From Girardinichthys multiradiatus (Eukaryota > Chordata > Actinopteri > Cyprinodontiformes > Goodeidae): a DNA stretch of 64,000 nt. Under the pieces are notes generated by a model, which saw only the letters and a list, made by a program, of their open reading frames with translations, had not been told where the DNA came from and did not search any database. The DNA lies in NCBI RefSeq assembly GCF_021462225.1, contig NC_061817.1, forward strand, positions 2,912,751 through 2,976,750. Direction: 5' to 3'. This document shows positions 1 to 12,200 of the stretch, in pieces. Numbering within the stretch: the stretch's first letter is position 1; each line of letters begins with the position of its first letter. Made by a program: the position numbers and the translations under genes.

Positions 1-81
1 AGAAATAATACATTAAGTTTTGAAATAGTTTATTGTGGTGTCATTTTAACAGGGGTGTGTAACCTTTTTAGAGCCACTGTA
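1..81. mobile_element. terminal fragment of a Tc1-like transposon
   Basis: The first 80 bases end in a stretch (aacaggggtgtgtaaccttt ... ccactgta) that looks like the terminal inverted repeat of the same old Tc1-like family seen at 58.5-59.5 kb. The rest of the element would lie left of the window. Confidence 0.5.
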
Positions 82-1190
82 TATATCACTGAATGTATAG
101 AGTTTGAAATTACTTGGAAAACCTAAGAGAAAAAAGTGTCAAGCAACAAGCCTTTGGAAATATTTAGAGATGGTAAAGAGTAGCCAAGCCGGCAGCACTG
201 ACTAATACAGCTTTAATACTGGCTTGCTGTAAAGACATTAATTACACTTACATTGGTGGTCAGTGCCAGCTTCTCCGTTAGGTGCTGTTAAGGTTAAAGT
301 AGCAAACAGAAACTTAGAGATTAAGTACACACACTAAAAAAATACACAGACTACAACAAACAAGATGAAAAAGTCATGCAAAAGTGTTTTTAATCACAGC
401 TAAGAAATCAGGGGAGAATATTAGTCTCTGAAAAGTTGCAGTGATTGAGAATAATCAGCACTTATTGTCCTATAACAACATGCATTCACACTGGAGCCTG
501 TTTTGTGCTGTTATGTGAGATAGCATGAAGCTCAGCAAATGTGGAGTCTGTTGCGGAAAAGCCAGAAGTCATCCTGTACGGTGAGCTTTCAGCCCTATAC
601 TACGTGTATGTCTTATTCATTAGTGATGGAATTTGGTTGTCTTCCATATCAGAAAAAAAGAGTTTATATGTGTATTTGTATGTAAGGTTTTCAGTCTGTG
701 TACTTGTTGAAGCATGACCAAAACGCATCTTAGTAGTAACCTGAATATAGCACATGCTCATAAATATAGTAGATATAGTAAATATTGTTTGTAAATATTT
801 ACTTCAGGGTAGTAATTAATGCTTTTAAGTATGGTGTGGATGAATTTGGGAAATATTTTGAGCATATTGTTAAGTTAGATTCTATATCAGTTGATGTTCT
901 GGCATTGAAATATAACCACTATGTATGCCATCATGTAAAGGTCATAACAGGATTAAGTGATGGACATTGAACCATTCCTTCAGCTAAATGTCAGTTTAGA
1001 TATTTTGTTGTTAAATAGCCTCCACCTGTTTAGCTCATCCAGAGCCAAGAAATCCTTCCCTGGCTTTTATCATTGGGCTGGTAAAAGAAGGCTGATGATT
1101 AATTTGTTAAAAGAACTTCAGACAGATTTTCACACACAGAAATACAGGTGCTGGTCATTTTGCCCCTTCACCATTTTGTACTTTTAATTC
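82..1190. other. no recognised feature
   Basis: AT-rich, presumably the last intron or 3' flank of copz2. No exon-like reading frame was found here, and the expected last copz2 exon was looked for without success. Confidence 0.4.
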
Positions 1191-1320
1191 AATTCAATTC
1201 AGTTTTATTTATATAGCGCCATTTCACAACACATGTTGTCTCAAGGCACTTCACAACAGTCAGGAACATACATTCCAATTAATCCTAATCATTGAACAGT
1301 GCAGTCAGATTCAGTTATTT
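1191..1320 (-). repeat. 3' end of a LINE-like dispersed repeat
   Basis: Repeated aattc units are followed by agttttatttatatagcgcc and a cttcacaaca stretch. This is the reverse complement of a common teleost retroposon tail (…gcgctatataaataaa…ttgaattgaatt). A plus-strand relative ends near 20.0 kb. Confidence 0.5.
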
Positions 1321-2635
1321 ATTCAAAATAATTTTACTGAAATCTTTTGGATAAATAATGGAACCCTCTTTCAGGCGACATTTCATACTGATCATACATA
1401 AACTTTTACACATCTCTGGGGTGTTTTGAACCTGCTTTGACAGCTCAGGTTTAAAATAATTTACTAATGTCTGCTCAGTCTTCTGTAATAAAATTTGGCT
1501 ACATGGCTCCAATTAATAAAATCCATCAGCAGGAGCTTGCTCAATTATTTTGGTTTGATCAGGGCTCAGAATCTGTCATAATTAGTAGGATCCCACTGGC
1601 CCAAATAAGGATCAGAACCACAATCAATTAAATGGGTGCAAAATAAAGTCTTTAACAAACAATATACGACTAAAGTGGAAAATGAGGGGAAATAGGTACA
1701 GGATAAAGTAAACAGCAAAGCTATAACCCCTTTCCCATATTATTAAATCAAAACACATTTGTTCTAAGACTTTTAGTCCCTGGAGTGTCCATTACTGAAT
1801 TCAAATTAGTGCAAACTCAGGCTGAGACAGAATATTCTCAGTTTCTTTCATTTTCAATAAATGAAGAATGGAATATCTACCCTCAGTATGTAAACTTCCT
1901 CAAAATCATCATAGACTAAGAAACTCTTCAATACACTAGTCTGTTATACTATTTAACCAAGGTCAGTGAGTGGCTGTCATGTGCCAGATGGAGATTCTAA
2001 TGGTTTAATAAGTCAGTATTTCCACAACAATTAAAAACTGAAATTAAAACATGATCAAAGCGTTTTTATACAAGACAGAGACACAATAATTATTTATAGA
2101 CTGAAAAACATAATCCATTTATTTATATAATACTTAAGTTATAATACTGTTCTCCACCCCATATTTATTATTTTGATGTGGACTTACGCAAAATCCTTAA
2201 TGAACACAGCTATATTTAGAAGCAGTTTGCAAATGAAATGTCTTATTGTATAGAATATTGGTCATATTTTGCTGCTGTTCCCTTCATAGAGTAATACAAG
2301 GAATCCAGTTGATAACAGCTGGTTAATAACTAGTTTCCTGATGTGGCAGAGTCTGCAGTGTGAGCTTAAAAGCCATAGCTTTAAACTGTAGCTTTAAAAC
2401 AGTGTTACCTTGATAAAGTTGATAGGCTGTGCTCCTTTAAGGTTTCACTTTATGACTGAATGTGTTTTTCACTACTGCAAATATTTACAAAATGCTAAAT
2501 GTATTTTTTGTAGGCAAGAGAAAAGTGTAGTAGCCTTTTTTTTGCCAGCTGACAGGCAATGCACAACAACAAGTGGGGGAAGCTTGGAAGCTGTATGGGG
2601 CATTTTTCTATGCCCCATACACCTGAAACTGCAGT
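1321..2635. other. no recognised feature
   Basis: AT-rich non-coding stretch. Short ORFs on both strands show no protein-like composition and no splice-site support. Confidence 0.4.
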
Positions 2636-2767
2636 AGAGATTCAAAAATTTCTTCTCGTGCATCTGAGTACTCCTGCTTCCTCCCACATTCCAAAAACAT
2701 GACTATTAGGTTCATTGGTCTCGTTTAATTGTCCTTAGATGTGTGTGTGTGTGTGTGTGTGTGTGTT

Positions 2768-2798
<31 letters not shown>

Positions 2799-2945
2799 GC
2801 ATGGTTGTTTGTCCTGTGTGTCTGTGTTGCCCTGGACTGGCAAACTGTCCAAGATGTATCCTGCCTCTCGTCCAATGACTGCTAGAGATGGGCACCGGAC
2901 CCCAAGCAACCCTGCGATAAAAGGGGGTCTAGACGATTACTTTAG
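2636..2945 (+). repeat. tRNA-type SINE, 3' part, with internal TG microsatellite
   Basis: The order is tcctcccacattccaaaaac, attggtctc, a TG tract, gcatggttgtttgtcc, a diverged ctggactggcaaactgtcc and ctgcctctcgtccaatgac. This matches the body of a widespread teleost SINE. The TG run (about 2740-2800) is internal to it. A second copy of the 3' half is at 54.66-54.80 kb and a head-like piece is at 25.0 kb. Confidence 0.55.
2740..2800. repeat. (TG)n microsatellite
   Basis: About 60 bases of TG with three TTTG interruptions, inside the SINE. The ORFs read through it on both strands (poly Cys-Val or His-Thr) are artefacts. Confidence 0.95.
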
Positions 2946-3211
2946 TATCAGAGGAGTTTTAACAGGAAGGACAGTACCAGAACATTTTTCTATAGAATTT
3001 TTAAATACATTTCGTATTAATCCCTTTCTGTTTGTGTTGACGTATTGGGAATAACTTGACTAAAGAAGCAAGGCTCATCTCTTAGAAGGACACTGTTGCA
3101 TGGTGTTCAACTGCACATCTAAGACAATATATAAAATAAAATAACATATTATATCCCCTCCTATAATCATATGAACTGCAGTAATGTTGCTTGACCAGCT
3201 GTGTGAGTTAC

Positions 3212-3250
3212 CTGGGCCACACTTTGTTCAGTTAATGGGTTGTCATCAGC
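3212..3250 (-). CDS. copz2: copz2 coding exon 8
   Basis: 39 nt, acceptor ttttgcag, donor gtaact. Encodes [13 protein letters not shown], the variable segment just before the family's C-terminal amphipathic tail. Confidence 0.9.
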
Positions 3251-6200
3251 CTGCAAAAGAAAACATTAACATGTGAATGAAGGAAAAATACAAAAGTAAC
3301 ACTTCAAGCACAAAGTGCCAGTGCAAAGCAGAACAGGCACCATTAGATGTATGACAGCAGGTTCCCATACAGTATTCCAGAGACACTTTAAACTAGTGTT
3401 TTTAGCAAGCTAAAGGTGCAGCTCTGGGGTTAGAAGACTCTCAGTCAGTCCAGAGGCATCATTATTAGATGGATGGTGGGTGGGGTCATTTGCACAATTA
3501 TGTTTCAATAAAGCTTAAAAACTTTGATCAAGGTCAATCAGAGGGTCAGTCTGCATGCTCTCAACGTGCATTCATATAATCTTGTTTTCTTTAAAGCTCC
3601 TACAGCCCCCAAATGTCTGCATCTCACATTCATTCAGTCAGTCTCTCTTTCCAGCTCACTGTCTTCCCTGAGAGCTCCCTCCATCTCTCTCTCACCCTGG
3701 GTTTGTCTGACTGTCTACAGCAGCTGGCTCCTGTCTGTTTGTGCCTCTAGGTTACCGGTGATGTAATCAAACAGGACGAAGCCATAGGCTGGCTCACACA
3801 TATGCTGACACCAATCAGAACAGGAAAGACAGGGAGAAGGAGAGACAGAAAGGTGAGGCAGGAAGCCACTGAAAACACTGTGGGCAACTATAGCCAATCT
3901 TAGCAAAGTCCTTTAAAACAAGCTAAACAGCTGCTTGAATTTTAAACTGTTAATGTGCTTCCTATTCCATTTTCCTATAGTTAAAAACATTGAAATGGAT
4001 ATGATTCACAATGATTTTTAGCGTTCCTACCCTGTAATTGACCTTTTGTAAGACCTGTTGGGGGTCACTCTCCAAAATAACACTGGAAACAAAAGAAAAC
4101 AACCAAAACAAACCAAAAACAATGATTTATGGAATTAATTTGGACATATCTCAAGAATAATGCAACAGAAAGAAAACATTAACATGTGAATTAATGAATA
4201 TTCTATACTAATAGAAATGTATGTTTTTGAGAAATAACATTTATATTAAGATTTTGGATAAAGTGATTGCTCAGTAAATGTTTACTTACCCCCCATCAAT
4301 GATTTCATCCACTACAAGGAAAACTCCTTCCATGTTGTCCAATAAACACCTCCGCTCCACATTCTTTCTGAAGAATAGAAGCAACTTTTAAACAGAAGCA
4401 TACATAATGCTTACTAGTTTTGTGATGAAGACTATCTAACCAGAGACCGAGTCAAGACCACAATCAGACAAGGCAAGACCAAATTCAAGACATATATCCT
4501 GTTCAAGAGAACTTCTGTTATTATACTAATATAGCTGTTGGTGCAGATGTTGAAATAAAACCAGCTATATGCTAAATGACAAACCACTCACTGCAGGCAG
4601 AGTGAGTGGGGGCAACAGATGGAGGTGAAGGACTCATCTTACTTAGTGTTCTGTGTGTTGCACAGATAAAAACTAGATTTGCAGTGGAAAACATTTCTCC
4701 CTCTTGTTTTCTCATTCTTTGGCACAGATAGGCACACGTCACAGCATTAAAGTTTTCAAAATAAAACCTTATCTGTCACAATTAAATGCAGTCAGGACTT
4801 TCACACCAAGTTTATGAGAAAAAGGATGTAGCAGTTGTGGTCTTGACTGATCTTGAGAAAAAGTCCTGTACGTCAGAGAACAAGACAAGATCAAGACTTT
4901 GAAAATGTGCTCTCAACACCAATGCTGGCCTTAAGTGCCACAACAGACATCCTCTTTCAGGGCTTTGACTTTTATATATAGAACAGCTGACAGTTTTAAG
5001 TTACAGTATGTAAACCTGATTGCTAAATTTGAAGAGCCAAAAAACAGGAAGAATCTAAAATGTGTGTTTTTCAGCAGTTCCTTGCTCTTCATGACCCCCA
5101 CACTTCTAATCCTAGTCTTTGCATCAAACAGTGCCTTGTAAAGTATTTATATTCCTTTACATTTTCGCATTGCAACCACAAGCTTCAATGTATTCTGTTA
5201 GGATTTTGTGTGATAGACCAACACAAAGTAGTGTATAATATGAAGTAAAATGAAAGGATATACGGTTTTAAAAACTTTTTACAAATAATTTGAGAAATGG
5301 GGTATCAATTTGTATTCTGACTCAATCCTTTGTAGAACAACCTTTCACTTTAGATACAGCTGCAAGTCTTTTTGGGGCATGTCTTCAGCAGCTTTGCATA
5401 TTCAGAGGCTTTGTTCAGGGTTGTTGTCCTGTTGAAAGGTAAACCTCTGCCCCCGTCTCAAGTCTTTTGCAGCCTCAAGCGGGTTTTTTTCTAGGATCCC
5501 CTGTGCTAGGTTTCATCCATTTCTTAATTAGCTCTGACCAGCTTCTCGTTTCCACCACCCAACAGTATCAATGTACAGGTCCTTCTCAAAATATTAGCGT
5601 ATTGTGATAAAGTTAATTATTTTCCATAATGTAATGATGAAAATTTAACATTCATATATTTTAGATTCATTGCACACTAACTGAAATATTTCAGGTCTTT
5701 TATTGTCTTAATACGGATGATTTTGGCATACAGCTCGTGAAAACCCAAAATTCCTATCTCACAAAATTAGCATATTTCATCCGACCAATAAAAGAAAAGT
5801 GTTTTTAATACAAAAAATGTCAACCTTCAAATAATCATGAACAGTTATGCACTCAATACTTGGTCGGGAATCCTTTTGCAGAAATGACTGCTTCATTGCG
5901 GCGTGACATGGAGGCAATCAGCCTGTTGCACTGCTGAGGTCTTATGGAGGCCCAGGATGCTTCGATAGCGGCCTTTAGCTCATCCAGAGTGTTGGGTCTT
6001 GAGTCTCTCAACGTTCTCTTCACAATATCCCACAGATTCTCTATGGGGTTCAGGTCAGGAGAGTTGGCAGGCCAATTGAGCACAGTGATACCATGGTCAG
6101 TAAACCATTTACCAGTGGTTTTGGCACTGTGAGCAGGTGCCAGGTCGTGCTGAAAAATGAAATCTTCATCTCAATAAAGCTTTTCAGCAGATGGAAGCAT

Positions 6201-9200
6201 GAAGTGCTCCAAAATCTCCTGATAGCTAGCTGCATTGACCCTGCCCTTGATAAAACACAGTGGACCAACACCAGCAGCTGACACGGCACCCCAGACCATC
6301 ACTGACTGTGGGTACGTGACACTGGACTTCTGGCATTTTGGCATTTCCTTCTCCCCAGTCTTCCTCCAGACTCTGGCACCTTGATTTCCGAATGACATGC
6401 AGAATTTGCTTTCATCCGAAAAAAGTACTTTGGACCACTGAGCAACAGTCCAGTGCTGCTTCTCTGTAGCCCAGGTCAGGCGCTTCTGCCGCTGTTTCTG
6501 GTTCAAAAGTGGCTTGACCTGGGGAATGCGGCACCTGTAGCCCATTTCCTGCACACGCCTGTGCACGGTGGCTCTGGATGTTTCCACTCCAGACTCAGTC
6601 CACTGCTTCCGCAGGTCCCCCAAGGTCTGGAATCGGCCCTTCTCCACAATCTTCCTCAGGGTCCGGTCACCTCTTCTCGTTGTGCAGCGTTTTCTGCCAC
6701 ACTTTTTCCTTCCCACAGACTTCCCACTGAGGTGCCTTGATACAGCACTCTGGGAACAACCTATTCGTTCAGAAATTTCTTTCTGTGTCTTACCCTCTTG
6801 CTTGAGGGTGTCAATAGTGGCCTTCTGGACAGCAGTCAGGTCGGCAGTCTTACCCATGATTGGGGTTTTGAGTGATGAACCAGGCTGGGAGTTTTAAAGG
6901 CCTCAGGAATCTTTTGCAGGTGTTTAGAGTTAACTCGTTGATTCAGATGATTAGGTTCATAGCTCGTTTAGAGACCCTTTTAATGATATGCTAATTTTGT
7001 AAGATAGGAATTTTGGGTTTTCATGAGCTGTATGCCAAAATCATCCGTATTAAGACAATAAAAGACCTGAAATATTTCAGTTAGTGTGCAATGAATCTAA
7101 AATATATGAATGTTAAATTTTCATCATGACATTATGGAAAATAATAAACTTTATCACAATATGCTAATTTTTTGAGAAGGACCTGTAGGTCAAAAGGGTT
7201 CAATATTGGTCCTATCTGACCAGAGTACCTTCTGCATGTTTGCTGTGTCCCTCTCGTACGTTGGTGGAAACCCTCTAGGGGTACACAGCAACCCTTTTGT
7301 TAATGCTGCCAGATATAATTTATATACTTTTAGAACAGGTTATTATTTCACAACTTTTAAAAAAAGAATCTGAGAAAAATACCTCAGGACGTGATTGAGG
7401 GAGTCAAACAGACAGTTCAGAACGGACATCAGCATCAACTACAATAGAAAAAGAAAGTAAGATGAAACAATATTAGTAACGGATTTTAACGTAACAAAAC
7501 CTAACTTCTCCTCAAACCACCAATGGATGGTTGGTACTTCCTGTAGCTCAATTTATGTCTTGTCTGACTTTTACATTTTCTCTAGAAAACATTTAACTTG
7601 CCGATACAAGTCTGAATTGATCTTGAGGTGGATTTTTTGGAACAAGAGCTCATTTCTTGCTTGGCACTGTCTCAGTCCACAGTGATGTAAAACCTGCTTC
7701 ACTCTGGACAGTGATGTTGATGTTTAAGCAATGTTCAGTTCAGGACAGGCTCCAGCCTTGGTGGTGGCAGGTTTCTTTCTAATCAAATCTAGCCAGTCTT
7801 TCATTTAAGGGGAGCAGTGCAGGTCTTCTTCCAGACCTTTGTAAAGTGTTGACACTTCTTAGATGTTCACAGAGTTCCTTGTATTTCCCTATGGTTGTGA
7901 GAATCTATAAATCTAATGACTGCTGTCAAACTTCTCTTTTATATGCTGGCAAAGAAAAAATATCATCTGCCTTTAATTATGATTACTACCCAAAAACCAA
8001 CAGGGCTTTGTGTTGTCTTGATAAAGATATTTTAGAAATTACCACTTAGGTTACAGAAACCTAAGATTTAACAGAATGTATAAATATATTTGTGCATGTG
8101 GGTATAATTGAGACCCACATGCATTTATTCTTTTATTCTTGTTAAAAATCATTGACATTTTATGTCATACAACAATTCCACCCAGGAAAATGAATGGTTC
8201 AAATTGAGTGGTACTGAATATTTTTCTACAATCTTGAAAGGTGCATTATGAATAAAAGCGAAAATCACTGTACCTCATTTTCCTGAGCACTTCCCACCAC
8301 GTAGAAAAAAAGATCTATGCTGTTCTTGTACACGATAGTCATCCCCTCTAGGAAAGCTATCTCATCTACAGATATATAAAAAAAATGGATAGTTGGCATG
8401 GTAAATGCTTTTTTTCATTAATTCAAAAATTCTATACAAGGAAGGAGACTTGATGAGAGGATGAAATTGGAGAGTAGCAGAGAAAAAAAATGGATAGATG
8501 GGGGGGTGGACTGGGAGAAAGGAAAAGAGAGCAGGATATAAAGTTGAAAACCGGCTGCAGAAAAGGAGTACAGAAGGTGGAGTTTGGAACAAAGGGTGGC
8601 ATACTGGGTGGGGGACAGGCAAGGCAGTGGGAGATCAGGTATCAATGCTGTGAATTCTATAAAACCCAATAGACGGGTGATCAGGTTTCTCTGAACATCA
8701 TACTAAAACTGGTTAAAGTCTCCCAAAGTAACAGCTAAATTTGACATGGGTCACCCAAAAGCCCAGTGTTAGAACAACAGTTCACCTAACAGGGTTTATT
8801 TCTATAGCAGAAATCAGCTCAGTGTAAAAACCGCTTTAGGTAACTGACAGAAGAATGCACAACAGCTGACACTGGAGATGTGTGTGAGTGCTCTATACAG
8901 TAGAACTTAAGGCAATGAGGGTGTGAGATATACAAGTTACAACAGAAGACTTGAAAAGAAAGACACTTACTGTCTGCTTTGTGTGTTTTGCTGAAGATGT
9001 TGCTCTCAAAGTTCTTCTGCTCCTTCATTGTCGGGTAAAGCTCAGGGTCATAGTACTAAAACAAAGGGAAATCAGTTTAGAGGAGTAAACCCTCTTGGTG
9101 GACTTTCTTGGATGTCAGAAGTTGCCGTTTGAGTTCTTATTGCTTATTAGATGATTATTCTACTGTGTTGGGACCCACAGCCATGAGTTACAACGTGAAA

Positions 9201-12200
9201 GGCCAGTACAAACTTTCTAGGAACTTTCAAAATAAATTGCATTAACCTACTTCCGGCACAGCCAAGAAACGGGATAACGGCGGACTTCCTGTGACGTCAC
9301 TGCCCGAATAAGAGCACAGCTTTTGCTACATCCTGCCTCTTCCACACCGGTGTTCATCGGGATAAGAGAGGGACAAAGCGCGCTGATGTCTCTTTGCTGG
9401 CAAAAAGACAAACTCTTCAAACTGGATCCAAGAGTGTCATAAGATCATGCGATCATATGCACAAGATAAGTAGAAATAAATCACTGTCTGCGTATCCGGT
9501 GATTTTCATTCATGAACGGGGTAATCAAGGTACAAGCATCGCTTGACTGTTCTCTCTGAGATCTGCAGAAGCGAACTGTTTCCAGAGAGTTCCCAGCACG
9601 ACGCCGAGTGCAGCAGTTTCCCAAGGAAGGACAACGGAGGCCGCATCACCGTGGTAACATGCAGTTTTGTGGGCCCGACATAGCGACTGCACCTTCAAAC
9701 CCCTCCGCAGCTAAGGAGGTTAACTGTAGCTAACCATTGTTCACTGTGGATGCTTTCTTCAAACTTCGCCGCCCCAGACATCTTTTCCTCAGCATGGTCA
9801 GAGGTTAGGGTTTGGGCAGAACAATAATAGAAACGTTTAGATTGAAATGATCTAAACGTTTTTCCTTTTAAGAAGTTGGGTTTTGTTTGTGTTGAACTCA
9901 GCTATCTTGATGCTAGCAGAATATCTGCAGCACACGTGTTCAGGTTGTGTTCTTTGTTTGTGTTTTTAAAGTTAAGACAAACTTTATTTAAAGGATGATA
10001 TTAAACAGAAGGTTGATCATAACGTGCCGTCCGCGCTTATGCATTTTAACCCTTTTATTAACCCTGGTATATTAAAGGTGTCCGTTGAGACAGAGCAGGA
10101 AAAGGCAAAGTTAGAGTGTTAAACATTCAAACTGAGAACAGGCCTAAGAAGAAGAGCAAAGTCAGTCCCCAAGTGATGCAACAGAACCAGGGGGGTGGTA
10201 ACTGGCATCAGCCAAAACCCAAGCCACCAGGTAAAAGACAAACACCTTTTCACAGTGCAACATCGAACTGTAAGGTTGGTGGTAAAGAGTGGAGCTACTC
10301 CAAAGATGTCATCACAAAGGAGGAGTTTGAGATGATCTGCAGGTGTGTTATAATCCTAACAACTAGCTGCACATCATCTCAAAAACAGCTAATTATTTGG
10401 GTCTGACACAATTGAGATGTCAAACCTATGAGATGAAAATCAACTAAATAGTGTGTTAGTTACAGATTTTAAATAATAAGATATCCAAAAACAACAACTT
10501 ATTCGATACATAGGCACTTTGATTATTAATAAGTGTGGAAATTGTATTGACATGTGTCAATTATGCCTTAGCTGTCTTTGACTACTGCTGAACAAGTTCT
10601 GATTTCTATCAAAAACTGGAAATATATGTTTTTGTTTTGGTATCTGAATTTAACTATAATCTTTATGTTTGAGTATTTTTGTACTGTTTTTAAATAGTGA
10701 TTCTATAATGATACAATAAAGTGTAATATACTATTGTAATGAATGTGACTTTGGGGTGAAAACAAAGACAATTAGAAGTAAAAAAATGATACTGGAAATA
10801 TATTCGTCTAAGATCGTTTGTTAAACCTTTCATGGCACAAAAAATTTAATTACATTTAATTAAGACGTTTTCGGATGTTTGGTCACAAGTTATTGCTTGA
10901 GGAACAAAGAAATACTCAACAATATCACTGTAACTGTACTAGTTTTTCAACAGACACTATCCTGGTATCATTTAAAGGTTTTGGGTTTGTTCCTTTTTCA
11001 GATGATACTGTAACCTTTGACATCAAAGAAAATGCTAAAATAACTCAGTTTAGGTCTGTGCTACTGAATTTGTCAATTCAGATTTTCTTCTAAAACATTT
11101 ATAACCCAAATAAACTCATTTATCCAATCGTTGCTTCAGTTTAACAATACAATGTAACAGACACTGACCATAAAACGTACCGTGGGTTCCTTGATAGATG
11201 TAGCAGATTGAAAGCCAACAACAAATGCAGTCAATCATCGTTTATACAATAAATAAAATAAAAACAACTTAAAATCAAATGCATGAAAGAACCTGCAGTT
11301 TGTTAAAGTGTTTACAGCTCAGATCCCAAAATGCTGGAGATTATTTGTTTTAAAACAATTAAAAATATTGCTATATTTAAGCTGCCGATCAATAGTCAGA
11401 GCCGATCATTGATTACTGGCCGTTTGATTGGTGCATCACTGCTTTTCACTGTGACAAAATATTTAGGGGGTCCTGATCCTTTGAAACAAAAAAACTGCAC
11501 AAAGTGACACACTTGAAATCTGAGACTCTTAATTAGCTATAACTTAGCTAAACTCAATGGGCTGTTTCCTGGTCAGAGCTTGAATAAAACCAGGATTTAG
11601 TGAATCTGGTGTAAACGAATTCACATTATTCCAATGTCTTTCTGAATTTTTATTGAACGTCAGATTAACTAGCTCCAGCATCACATGTGTCTTTAGTAAA
11701 CAGCGACAACCCAACAAGGGGGATTTTTTTGGTGCCAACAATAACAGCAGTAAATGGTTGTGAACTAACTTAATATTTAAATTTGCTAAATGTTGAGAAA
11801 ATTAAGATTTTTTATTTGCAATGAAAGTGCTAATAAAATCCTTTATACCTTACCTTAGACAGAAGTCTGTTGCCATCGTTATCGAGAATAAAAACAGCTT
11901 TTACTGTATAGAGGGAAGGTTCCTGCAACAACACACAAAAAGAGGTTTTAACTTACATTTGTTCAGCTTTCGTTATGGGACATAATGTAAGAGCTCCAGT
12001 TACATTTGACCACACCTGGCCATTGTGTCAATGAAGACGTTACTATCCAGGTAAAGCTAGCCTTTTCCATTAGAGAACTGTCTCATGGCATAAGGCACAT
12101 AAAAGATGAGATATTTTTATTCTCAGGCTGCCAGTTAACGGGTTCTAAAGATTTCTAAGCCAGCTTCCTGATGTTAAAATGCTCTGTCCCTGTTATGCTT

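Noticed and set aside
2712..3054. ORFs of 65 and 103 codons through the TG repeat
   Set aside because: Low-complexity translation of a microsatellite inside a SINE.
1..3211. Search for the last copz2 exon (AKEQIKWS block) on the minus strand
   Set aside because: No matching frame with an acceptor was found, so the gene is reported as running off the window.
5944..6897. Plus-strand ORFs of 62-109 codons recurring in all Tc1 copies (for example [10 protein letters not shown]…)
   Set aside because: They are the antisense shadow of the transposase and occur identically wherever a copy lies.
10875..11093. 72-codon plus-strand ORF downstream of candidate exon 2
   Set aside because: No splice sites fit it to the candidate gene and its composition is ordinary AT-rich intron.
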